Assembly (NCBI GenBank): GCA_030040055.1
Contig: JASHUK010000087.1
Location: forward strand, 1 to 13,568
Direction: 5' to 3'
Origin: Nitrososphaerales archaeon
GTDB lineage: Archaea > Thermoproteota > Nitrososphaeria > Nitrososphaerales > Gagatemarchaeaceae
Length of the DNA: 13,568 nucleotides
Shown here: positions 1-6,623 of the stretch, in pieces
Layout of the letters: each line of letters begins with the position of its first letter
Numbering within the stretch: position 1 is the stretch's first letter
Notes under the pieces: generated by a model
Told to the model about the DNA's origin: nothing
The model's input: the letters and a program-made list of their open reading frames with translations, nothing else
The model's database searches: none
Made by a program: the position numbers and the translations under genes

Positions 1-1
1 C

Positions 2-784
2 ATCCCAGACACGGTCCTTGAAGAGCGCGGCTCGCTCAGGGACAAGACCGTGAAGCTCGGGCAGATAGCCAGGGCATGCGCCATCTACGGGGTCGACGTC
101 GTCGAGATATTCAGAGACAGGGGAGGGACGGGGGAGGCCGAGCTGATGACGAAGGTGCTGGGATACCTGGAGACACCGCAGTACCTGAGGAGGAGGATGT
201 ACCCGCTGGACGAGGCTCTGAAGTTCGCCGGACTACTGCCGCCCCTGAGAATCCCGTCGCACAAGAAGAAGGTGGCGCTGGCCGACGTGAAGGTGGGAGA
301 GGTCAGGGAGGGCCTCGCCAACCCCGACGGGACGGTAGACGTGGGCCTCGACAGGAGCGCCGCCATCAGGGAGCGGATTCCTCCCGGCTCCAGGGTCACG
401 GTGAGGGTGGTCTCCTCGTCCCCCTTCGCAGTGGAAACTATCCCCCGCGACGCGGTCAAGGAGTATTGGGGATACTCGCTGGAGGTCAAGGACCTCGCGG
501 AGGTCTTCTCCGACGCGAGGTTCGGCGTGAAGGTCGCGACTTCGAGGTACGGGGACCCGCTGGGGAGCAGGATTCCCAGCCTGCAGGAGGCGGTCAGGAG
601 GTCTGACGGGGTCGCCCTCGTGTTCGGCTCCCCTTCCCGCGGCCTGTTCGAGATCGCGGGGAAGGACCTCCGGGCGAAGGCCGACTTCACGTTGAACCTC
701 TTTGCGGACCAGCACGTGGAAACGGTCCGGACTGAAGAGGCGATATTCGCAGGCCTTCAGCTCGTGAATACGCTCGTTTCCTGA
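2..784 (+). CDS. Putative SPOUT-class RNA (uridine) methyltransferase, COG2106/DUF171 family, 5' partial
   Basis: The frame is open to the left window edge, so the true start lies outside; the first GTG inside (50) sits within conserved sequence and is unlikely to be the start. About 260 residues are visible. The N-terminal part (LRDKTVKLGQIARACAIYGV) and the C-terminal part (VFGSPSRGLFEIAGKD, then VETVRTEEAIFAGLQ) match what I recall of the archaeal COG2106 family. In this family a SPOUT knot domain that binds S-adenosylmethionine carries a small beta-rich insertion, here roughly the middle third with VGEVREG and PPGSRVTVRV. The family is annotated as RNA uridine-N3 methyltransferase acting on rRNA, but the exact target is not established from this sequence. 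It commonly precedes rpl3 in archaea, as here. The stop (782-784) overlaps the purine-rich stretch before the rpl3 TATA-like box. Confidence 0.85.
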   Translation: MPDTVLEERGSLRDKTVKLGQIARACAIYGVDVVEIFRDRGGTGEAELMTKVLGYLETPQYLRRRMYPLDEALKFAGLLPPLRIPSHKKKVALADVKVGEVREGLANPDGTVDVGLDRSAAIRERIPPGSRVTVRVVSSSPFAVETIPRDAVKEYWGYSLEVKDLAEVFSDARFGVKVATSRYGDPLGSRIPSLQEAVRRSDGVALVFGSPSRGLFEIAGKDLRAKADFTLNLFADQHVETVRTEEAIFAGLQLVNTLVS

Positions 785-828
785 GAAGGTTTAAGTGCGG
801 AACTGAAACCGGGTTTCGAAAGAGGGGT
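785..828 (+). promoter_or_regulatory. Promoter and ribosome binding site for the ribosomal protein cluster
   Basis: A TATA-like box GGTTTAAG at 788-795 is preceded by purine-rich GAGAA, as expected for an archaeal BRE-TATA pair. Counting about 26 bases downstream puts transcription start near 820. A Shine-Dalgarno-like GAGGGG at 822-827 stands about 10 bases before the TTG at 838, which supports that start. The BRE region touches the stop codon of the upstream methyltransferase gene, so rpl3 may be transcribed both by read-through and from its own promoter. This is inferred from sequence pattern only. Confidence 0.55.
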
Positions 829-837
829 CAGTGTGAA

Positions 838-1785
838 TTGGGGCATAGGAAGCATAGTGCACCGCGCAGGGGGAGCCTTGCATACAGGCCGAGGGGTCGC
901 GCGAAGAGCATGGTCCCAAGGGCAAGGACGTGGCCGAAGGTCGAAGGGGACAAGCCCACGATGCTCGCATTCCCCGCCTTCAAGGCCGGCACGATTCACG
1001 TCATAACGGTGGACGACAGGGCCAAGACCCCGAACTTCGGAAAGCCTCTGTTCAACGCTTCGAGCGTGCTTTCGATGCCCGAGGCCGAGGTCATGGGGGT
1101 CAGGCTCTACGCCCGCGAGAACGGCCTGGACACGCCGATCGCGGAGTCGAAGTCTTCGGAGAAGGGGGCCGGGGAGAAGCTTCCGGTGGAGAAGGCGAGC
1201 AGGGTCACGGCGATAGTGGCCGCCCACCCTGACGAGGCCGGGCTGTCCCAGAAGGAGCCGATGGTGATGGAGGTAGGGGTCTCGGGCTCGGACGTGAAGG
1301 CCCAGGCGGAATACGTCCTTTCGCTGATAGGGAAGAAGGTGAAGTTCGCCGACATGTTCAAGCCGGGGATGTACGTCGACGTCCTGGGGATAACCAAGGG
1401 GAAGGGGTTCGAAGGGCCGGTGACTAGGTTCGGGATCAAGAGGAAGCAGCACAAGTCGAGGAAGAGCGTCAGGGCGGCCGGAGTCATCGGGCCGTGGCAT
1501 CCTGCGGCGGTCATGTACACAGTGGCCAGGGCGGGGCAGATGGGTTTCCACCAGAGGACCGAGACGGGCAAGCGGATCCTGCTTGTGGGGAACGCGAAGG
1601 AGAAGCCGATAACCCCGGCAGGGGGCTTCCTGCACTATGGAAACGTGGGCGGTGACTACGCAGTGCTTAGGGGGTCGGTCCCCGGGCCGGCGAGGAGGTT
1701 CGTGATGGTCAGGTACAGGGCCAGAGGGGTGTCGAGGTCTCAGGCCCCTCCGCAGGTCATCGAAGTGAGCACGGTCCCCAGGTGA
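838..1785 (+). CDS. rpl3: Large subunit ribosomal protein L3 (uL3)
   Basis: A 315-residue protein of the 50S subunit, close to the usual archaeal length of about 330. The N-terminus MGHRKHSAPRRGSLAY is the typical archaeal L3 opening, and it fixes the start at TTG 838 with GAGGGG about 10 bases upstream. No in-frame start lies further upstream within the short gap. The core carries KGFEGPVTRFGIK, then WHPAAVMYTVARAGQMGFHQ and a C-terminal GSVPGPARRFVMVRYRAR, all conserved in L3, which binds 23S rRNA near the peptidyl transferase centre and nucleates assembly. It is the first gene of the L3-L4-L23-L2-S19 run, and its stop TGA overlaps the next reading frame. Confidence 0.97.
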   Translation: MGHRKHSAPRRGSLAYRPRGRAKSMVPRARTWPKVEGDKPTMLAFPAFKAGTIHVITVDDRAKTPNFGKPLFNASSVLSMPEAEVMGVRLYARENGLDTPIAESKSSEKGAGEKLPVEKASRVTAIVAAHPDEAGLSQKEPMVMEVGVSGSDVKAQAEYVLSLIGKKVKFADMFKPGMYVDVLGITKGKGFEGPVTRFGIKRKQHKSRKSVRAAGVIGPWHPAAVMYTVARAGQMGFHQRTETGKRILLVGNAKEKPITPAGGFLHYGNVGGDYAVLRGSVPGPARRFVMVRYRARGVSRSQAPPQVIEVSTVPR

Positions 1786-1793
1786 TGGGGTCG

Positions 1794-2585
1794 ATGAAAG
1801 CAGAGGTAGTCGGCATGGACGGGAAGTCGGCGGGGAAGGTAGACGTGCCGCCCGTGTTCGAGACACAGCTGAGGCCGGACCTGATCAAGCGCATGTTCTG
1901 GATAGTCGGCTCCCACGAGCTGCAGCCTCAGGGAAGGGACCCGATGGCAGGTGAGAGGACGACGGCCGAGACCCACAGCCCACCGACGGGGACGGGCCGA
2001 TCCAGGATACCCAGGGTGAAGGGGGAGCGGTACTCGAGGGGGGGGATGGCCGGCGGGGTGGCCAGCGTCGTGAAGGGCAGGCTCCCGCATCCTCCGAGGT
2101 CCGAGAAGGTGATCTACCTGAAGGCCAACAAGAAGGAGAGGCGGCTGGCGACCAGGTCGGCGATCGCGCACACGGCGGACCTCGACTCCGTGAAGCAGCG
2201 CGGCCACAGGGTGAAGAAGATGTCTCTCCCGCTCGTGGTCAGCGACGACATCGAGACGGTCGAGAAGACCGCTGAGCTGGTCTCGTTCTTGGAGAAGGTC
2301 GACCTGAAGGCCGAGCTTCGCAGGGTCGCCGACAGCCCGAAGAGGAACACCGGTAAGGCGAGGCTCAGGGGCAGGGTGTACAGGTCGCGCGTGGGTCCGC
2401 TCATTGTGGTCACGAACGACAGGGGGATAGGCAAGGCCGCCGGAGGGGTCCCCGGCCTGGACGTGGTGAGGGCTGACAGCCTCGACATCGTGCACCTCGC
2501 ACCGGGGGGCGTCCCGGGAAGGCTGACCGTGTGGACGGAGTCCGCGCTGGGCGCGCTCTCGACCGAAGGGGGAGCCACGTCTTGA
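1794..2585 (+). CDS. rpl4: Large subunit ribosomal protein L4 (uL4/L1e family)
   Basis: L4 of the archaeal/eukaryotic L1e type, which lines the exit tunnel of the 50S subunit. I place the start at ATG 1794, giving 263 residues, because archaeal L4 proteins open with a short beta strand like MKAEVVGMDGK followed by PPVFETQLRPDLIKR. GGTGAT at 1781-1786 can serve as its Shine-Dalgarno. In-frame GTG 1782 and ATG 1785 are alternatives and would overlap the L3 stop by 4 or 1 bases. The tunnel-loop region rich in Gly and Arg (about residues 45-110, including GGMAGGVA) is present. The C-terminal part shows ARLRGRVYRSRVGPLIVVTNDRG and a VRADSLDIVHLAPGG segment typical of the family. The stop overlaps the rpl23 start. 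Confidence 0.95.
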   Translation: MKAEVVGMDGKSAGKVDVPPVFETQLRPDLIKRMFWIVGSHELQPQGRDPMAGERTTAETHSPPTGTGRSRIPRVKGERYSRGGMAGGVASVVKGRLPHPPRSEKVIYLKANKKERRLATRSAIAHTADLDSVKQRGHRVKKMSLPLVVSDDIETVEKTAELVSFLEKVDLKAELRRVADSPKRNTGKARLRGRVYRSRVGPLIVVTNDRGIGKAAGGVPGLDVVRADSLDIVHLAPGGVPGRLTVWTESALGALSTEGGATS

Positions 2586-2848
2586 GGATCGAGGACGCGC
2601 AGAAGATCCTGAGGCGGCCGTACGTCACCGAGCGGACCTTCGAGCAGATCGAGAGGGAAAACAAGCTCTGCTTCATCGTGGACGACAAGGTGTCCAAGAC
2701 CCAGGTCGCCGCTGCCGTCGAGTCGCTCTACGAGGTGAAGGTGATGGCGGTCAACACGTCGAGGACGAACCAGGGGAAGAAGGCTTTCGTGAGGCTGACG
2801 GCAGAAAGCAAGGCCGCCGACCTGGCCACGAGACTGGGGCTGGTGTAG
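2582..2848 (+). CDS. rpl23: Large subunit ribosomal protein L23 (uL23)
   Basis: An 88-residue protein at the exit of the ribosomal tunnel, where nascent-chain factors such as SRP dock. The start is chosen at TTG 2582: it gives MRIEDAQKILRRPYVTERT, the normal archaeal L23 opening. It overlaps the L4 stop as TTGA, and GGGGGAG stands about 8 bases upstream. A longer in-frame version from ATG 2531 would add 17 residues overlapping L4 that do not look like L23. Family signatures are PYVTERT near the N-terminus, the KLCFIVDDKVSKTQVAAAVE strand-helix, and VKVMAVNTSRTNQGKKAFVR. Length matches archaeal L23 (about 80-90). Confidence 0.95.
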   Translation: MRIEDAQKILRRPYVTERTFEQIERENKLCFIVDDKVSKTQVAAAVESLYEVKVMAVNTSRTNQGKKAFVRLTAESKAADLATRLGLV

Positions 2849-2850
2849 TC

Positions 2851-3591
2851 ATGGGCAAGAGAACACTTCAACGTAGAAGAGGAAAGGCAGGGATACAGTT
2901 CAGGGCGCCGAAGCGCGGCAAGGTCGCCCCTGTCAGGTACCCAAGAGACGACGGGCAGACAGGAACGGGGGTCGTGACTGCGATCATCGACGAGAGGGGC
3001 AGGAGCGCCCCGCTGGCGCAGGTCAGGTTCGACGAGAGGTACGCCTACCTCCCTGCCGTGGCTGGACTGACGGTCGGGTCGGAACTCTCGCTCGGCGCGG
3101 AGGCGCGCCCGGTCGGGGGGAACATCCTCCCGCTCTCCAGGATTCCCGAAGGGACCAGGATCTGTAACGTGGAGCTCAGGCCGGGCGACGGGGGAAGGCT
3201 GATGAGGGCTTCCGGCGCGTCGGCGGTCCTCTTCTCCAAGACGAAGGAGGGGGCCATACTGAAGCTCGCGTCAGGGAAGAGTATACTCGTGGACGACAGG
3301 TGCAGGGCGACTGTGGGGGAGGTCGCGGGTGGAGGCAGGCGCGAGAAGCCGTTCCTCACTGCCGGGGCCAGGCACCACGCGATGAGGGCCTCCGGAAGGG
3401 TCTACCCGAGGATGAGAGGGGTGGCCATGGCGGTGGTCTACCACCCGTTCGGAGGCGGAAGGCACCAGCACCCCGGGAAGTCGACCAGCACTTCGAGGAA
3501 CGCCCCGCCCGGAAGGAAGGTAGGGTTAATAGCGCCGAGGAAGACCGGAAGGAAGAGGTTGGCGAGGGTCAGCGTGGGGGTAGTGGAGTAG
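2851..3591 (+). CDS. rpl2: Large subunit ribosomal protein L2 (uL2)
   Basis: A 246-residue 50S protein needed for subunit joining and peptidyl transferase activity. ATG 2851 lies 2 bases after the L23 stop, with GGTG about 5 bases upstream. The N-terminus MGKRTLQRRRGKAG is the archaeal form. The middle contains the RNA-binding beta barrel region with LSRIPEGTRICNVELRPGDG. The C-terminal section has VYPRMRGVAMAVVYHPFGGG followed by RHQHPGKST; this holds the conserved histidine-containing loop of L2, which lies near the catalytic centre. The end is basic (RKTGRKR). Its stop is directly abutted by the rps19 start with no spacer. Confidence 0.97.
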   Translation: MGKRTLQRRRGKAGIQFRAPKRGKVAPVRYPRDDGQTGTGVVTAIIDERGRSAPLAQVRFDERYAYLPAVAGLTVGSELSLGAEARPVGGNILPLSRIPEGTRICNVELRPGDGGRLMRASGASAVLFSKTKEGAILKLASGKSILVDDRCRATVGEVAGGGRREKPFLTAGARHHAMRASGRVYPRMRGVAMAVVYHPFGGGRHQHPGKSTSTSRNAPPGRKVGLIAPRKTGRKRLARVSVGVVE

Positions 3592-3987
3592 GTGCCGAAG
3601 GAGTTCAGGTACAGGGGGCACACGCTTGAGGAGCTCAGCTCGATGTCCACCGAGGCCGTCCTCGTCCTGCTCCCTTCGCGCGCGAGGCGCTCTATCAACA
3701 GGGGGGTCTCCGACGAGAAGAGGAAGCTCCTCGAAGACGCGCGCGGCGCCAAGGACGGGAAGCTGAAGGGGGAGATCAAGACCCACGCGAGGGACATGGT
3801 TGTCCTTCCGCAGATGGTGGGGCTGACCATAGGGGTCCACAACGGAAGGGAGTTCGTCCCGCTCGAGATCAGGCCGGAGATGATTGGGAGGTACATAGGG
3901 GAGTTCGTGATCACGAACAAGAAGGTCGTGCACGGGACCCCCGGGATCGGCGCCAGCCGGTCCAGCCTGTACGTCCCGCTCAAGTGA
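3592..3987 (+). CDS. rps19: Small subunit ribosomal protein S19 (uS19)
   Basis: A 131-residue protein of the 30S head. GTG 3592 follows the L2 stop TAG without a gap and gives MPKEFRYRGHTLEEL, the archaeal S19/S15e opening. The signatures KTHARDMVVLPQMVGLTIGV and HNGREFVPLEIRPEMIGRY, and the terminal HGTPGIGASRSSLYVPLK, are all family hallmarks; the C-terminal tail contacts tRNA at the decoding site. Translation is probably coupled to L2. In nearly all archaea rpl22 and rps3 follow this gene, but here they do not. Confidence 0.97.
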   Translation: MPKEFRYRGHTLEELSSMSTEAVLVLLPSRARRSINRGVSDEKRKLLEDARGAKDGKLKGEIKTHARDMVVLPQMVGLTIGVHNGREFVPLEIRPEMIGRYIGEFVITNKKVVHGTPGIGASRSSLYVPLK

Positions 3988-3988
3988 C

Positions 3989-4393
3989 TTGTTCGACCTC
4001 CAGTCATTCCTGAGGTCTGCCGCATTCGCCGTGGTCTACGCGGGGATCGAGTACAGGTACGTCAACAGGAGGGAGGAGCCGTGGACGAAGGAGGTTCCCG
4101 GCTTCTACGAGAAGCCGCTGTTCTGGAAGATCTCGCCGTACCAGGCCTACCTCCTGCTCCCCCTGTTCATCGTGGCCTCCTTCACTACCTCAGTCACCGC
4201 GTGGGCCGGTAACGTCTTCTTCGTCGCGTTCCTCGAGGACATCACGTACTTCGTCTGGAGAGGAAGGTGGGTCCAGCCCGGGGAGTGGACGACGACCCTG
4301 CTGGGCGGGGTCGAAATCGGCGGGGTGGAAGTCCCTCTATGGTGGCCGGCGGCGATCCTGATAGGCGCCGGGCTTTATCTCGTCCCGCTCTAG
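3989..4393 (+). CDS. Unrecognised small integral membrane protein
   Basis: I do not recognise this 134-residue protein. TTG 3989 lies one base after the rps19 stop, so translational coupling is likely; no clear Shine-Dalgarno is visible. Hydrophobic stretches suggest three or four membrane segments: a weak one at about residues 7-21, two adjacent ones at 52-71 and 72-90, and one at 117-133 ending at the C-terminus. Acidic and aromatic residues inside or beside the membrane region (FLEDITYFVWRGRW) may be functional. A charged stretch around residues 20-35 (EYRYVNRREEPWTKE) would be soluble. There is no signal peptide cleavage motif and no cysteine. Its frame, GC content and codon use match its neighbours, so it is probably a real gene. 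Position suggests co-expression with the ribosomal cluster. Its stop shares CTAG with the convergent gene. Confidence 0.75.
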   Translation: MFDLQSFLRSAAFAVVYAGIEYRYVNRREEPWTKEVPGFYEKPLFWKISPYQAYLLLPLFIVASFTTSVTAWAGNVFFVAFLEDITYFVWRGRWVQPGEWTTTLLGGVEIGGVEVPLWWPAAILIGAGLYLVPL

Positions 4394-5967
4394 CCCACGG
4401 TCGTCTGCGACTGGTCCCTCATGAAGTTCAGCAGGTAGTGCGGGCCTCCGACCCCCCTGCCGGTCGCGCCGCTCGCGTTCCACCCGGTGAACGACTGGGC
4501 GCCGGGCCAGGCGCCGGTCGTCGACCCGCCGCTCCTGTTAGCGTAGGTCACGCCGAACCTGATGCCGTCGAAGAACCTCTTCACCTCGGCCTTGTCGGTG
4601 GAGAAGACGCCGGCGGTCAGGCCGTAGTCAGTCTTGTTGGCCTGCGCGAGGGCGTCCTCGAACCTCTCGAAGGTGGAGACCACGACGAACGGGAGGAACA
4701 GCTCGTCGGAGAAGAGCCTGTGGTCCTGCGGCAGCCCGGCCACCACCGTCGGGGAGACGTAGTATCCCTTCGAAGCCGACTTCCCGGCGAGGACCTTCCC
4801 TCCGGCCAGTATCCTGCCCCCTGACTTCCGCGCGTCCGCGACCGCCGCCTCGAACTTCCTGACAGCGGCCTCGTTTATCACCGGCCCCATGAAGACGTCC
4901 TTGTTCCTCGGGTCGCCGACCACGAGCTTCCCCATGCGCTCGAGGAGCGCGTCGAGGAAACGGTCGGCCACCTTCCTGTGGACGTACACACGGGAGGTCG
5001 CGCTGCACTTCTGGCCGCCGTACCCGTAGGCCGCCCTAACCACCCCCTCGACAGCCTTCGCGATGTCGGCGGACTCGGCGACTATCGTGGGGTTCTTGCT
5101 TCCCATCTCGAGGATGATCGGCTTGGGATAGCGCTGCTGGGACAGGAAGCCCCTGTAGAGCCTCATCCCGACGTCCCTGGAGCCCGTGAACGCGAGCCCC
5201 GCCACGTCTGGGTTCGAGACGAACTCCTCCTCGAAGTTCGCCCCCGGGCCGGTGACGTAGTTCACGGCCCCGTCCGGGACCCCCGCGTCGCTGAACACGC
5301 TGTAGAGCGCCAGGCCGGTCAGCGGGGCGGCGCTTGTCGGCTTCAGTATGACGGAGTTCCCCGTCATCAGGGCCCCGAGCGCCATCCCGTTCGCCAGCAT
5401 GAAGGGGAAGTTGAACGGCGATATTACCGGCCAGACCCCGAAGGGCTTAGACGCGACCAGGGTCTTCTCGCCCGGCCCCCCCGACCCCATCTTGGCGACG
5501 TACCCTTCCTCCGCCCTCATCATGCGCGAGTAGTAGGTTATCGCGTCCACCGCCTCCCAGGCTTCCGCCAGGGACTCGAGCCGGTTCTTCCCGACCTCGT
5601 AGGTAATCGTCGCCGCTATGTCGAACTTCCTCTCGTCGATGAGCTTCGCGGCCCTTTCGAGGACCCTGACCCTCTCGCGCCAGGACTTCCCGCTCCAGAC
5701 GGAGAACCCCTCCTTGGCGGCGGAGACCGAGGCCCGGGCGTGCTCCCTGACTCCGGTCTGGAATCGTCCCACCACTATCGAGGTGTCGAAGGGGCTGCGG
5801 CTTTCGAACTCGGAGTCCGCCCAGACCTCCTCCCCGCCTATGCGCATCGGGTAGCTCTTGCCGAGCCGCCTACCGAGCGAGTCGAGCGCCGCCTGATACT
5901 TCGGGTGAAGGCTCTCGTCGGCCGACATGGTGACGTAGGTTACCTTCTTCGCGGGCTCCGCAGGCAC
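4390..5967 (-). CDS. NAD(P)-dependent aldehyde dehydrogenase, 1-pyrroline-5-carboxylate dehydrogenase-like
   Basis: An aldehyde dehydrogenase superfamily enzyme that oxidises an aldehyde to the acid with NAD(P). From GTG 5967 it has 525 residues, right for the P5C dehydrogenase (RocA) group. Visible motifs are VISPFNFPF (Asn186), FTGSRDVG at 260-267, the general base in LEMGSKNP (Glu287) and the nucleophile in YGGQKCSAT (Cys321). The segments GDPRNKDVFMGPVI and the C-terminal GRGVGGPHYL resemble RocA-type enzymes, which turn glutamate semialdehyde into glutamate. Differences are EMGSK for the usual ELGGK, and DELFLPF for the usual EEIFGP. The start is uncertain: ATG 5928 would give 512 residues. 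A TATA-like ATTAAG about 27 bases before GTG 5967 would permit a leaderless start there. The open frame extends upstream into lipB, but that part is not ALDH. The gap after lipB is 26 bases, and this is the last gene of the minus-strand operon. Confidence 0.88.
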   Translation of the reverse strand: MPAEPAKKVTYVTMSADESLHPKYQAALDSLGRRLGKSYPMRIGGEEVWADSEFESRSPFDTSIVVGRFQTGVREHARASVSAAKEGFSVWSGKSWRERVRVLERAAKLIDERKFDIAATITYEVGKNRLESLAEAWEAVDAITYYSRMMRAEEGYVAKMGSGGPGEKTLVASKPFGVWPVISPFNFPFMLANGMALGALMTGNSVILKPTSAAPLTGLALYSVFSDAGVPDGAVNYVTGPGANFEEEFVSNPDVAGLAFTGSRDVGMRLYRGFLSQQRYPKPIILEMGSKNPTIVAESADIAKAVEGVVRAAYGYGGQKCSATSRVYVHRKVADRFLDALLERMGKLVVGDPRNKDVFMGPVINEAAVRKFEAAVADARKSGGRILAGGKVLAGKSASKGYYVSPTVVAGLPQDHRLFSDELFLPFVVVSTFERFEDALAQANKTDYGLTAGVFSTDKAEVKRFFDGIRFGVTYANRSGGSTTGAWPGAQSFTGWNASGATGRGVGGPHYLLNFMRDQSQTTVG

Positions 5968-5993
5968 GGGGGCGAGCGGTCTCGATACGCTAC

Positions 5994-6623
5994 TTAATGT
6001 TTGTCGGCTGAGACGACGGCCCGGCGAGGGATCGAAAGGTACTCGCCTGCGACGGCCTTCTTCACCTCGGCGAAGTCCTGTGGCGCCCCCAACAAATTCT
6101 GCATAGAGGTCATCGTCCGCGGGTCCAGGCCGCAGGGGCGGATCATCTCGAAGTAGGAGAGGTCTGTGTTGACGTTCAGCGCGAAACCGTGGTAGGCGAC
6201 CCACCCAATCACCGCCACCCCGACCGACGCGAGCTTCCGCCCGCCCACCCAGACCCCAGGGTGGCCGTCCACCCTCGTCCCGTCTATCCCGAACCTCGCC
6301 ACCGCCGCGATGAGCGCCGCCTCCATCTCCCTCACGTGCCTCCTGACGTCGTGGTCCTCGAGCATGACGATCGGGTAGCCGACAAGCTGCCCCGGCCCGT
6401 GGTATGTCGCGTCACCGCCCCGCTCGACTTGGACGACCGGTATGGGCTGGGCACCGAGGTTCTCGGGCGAGGTCTTCCTCCCCAGAGTTATGACGTGCTC
6501 GTGCTCCACCAGCAGCAGCGTGTCGGGGACCTCCCCTGCCGCGCGCCCCGCCGCGAGCCTCCTCTGCATCTCGAGGGTGGGGAGATACGCCGCCCTGCCC
6601 AGGTCGACGACCCTGAGGCTCAT
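5994..6623 (-). CDS. lipB: Octanoyltransferase LipB (lipoyl(octanoyl) transferase)
   Basis: LipB moves an octanoyl group from acyl carrier protein to the lipoyl-domain lysine, the first step of de novo lipoylation. The 209-residue length is normal. Family motifs are present: HVITLGRKT at 43-51, the substrate-pocket RGGDATYHGPGQLVGYPI at 68-85, the catalytic lysine in GGRKLASVGV (Lys130) and the catalytic cysteine in IRPCGLD (Cys164). The Lys-Cys dyad is therefore intact, and this is LipB rather than a lipoate ligase. ATG 6623 overlaps the lpd stop as ATGA, so translation is probably coupled. Its partner lipA lies in the same operon, and the E2 lipoyl domain next door is the obvious target. 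The octanoyl donor in an archaeon is an open question. Confidence 0.95.
   Translation of the reverse strand: MSLRVVDLGRAAYLPTLEMQRRLAAGRAAGEVPDTLLLVEHEHVITLGRKTSPENLGAQPIPVVQVERGGDATYHGPGQLVGYPIVMLEDHDVRRHVREMEAALIAAVARFGIDGTRVDGHPGVWVGGRKLASVGVAVIGWVAYHGFALNVNTDLSYFEMIRPCGLDPRTMTSMQNLLGAPQDFAEVKKAVAGEYLSIPRRAVVSADKH

Noticed and set aside
757..1866. A 369-codon minus-strand open frame across the L3 gene
   Set aside because: Its translation is rich in Arg, Pro, His and Leu with no family resemblance, and it lies wholly opposite a certain ribosomal protein gene.
2531..2581. N-terminal extension of L23 to ATG 2531
   Set aside because: It overlaps L4 by more than 50 bases, and the residues do not resemble L23, whereas TTG 2582 gives the standard N-terminus with a ribosome binding site.
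5968..6204. Upstream extension of the aldehyde dehydrogenase frame into lipB
   Set aside because: The added 79 residues are a frame-shifted reading of lipB and have no ALDH similarity; the ALDH family begins near GTG 5967 or ATG 5928.
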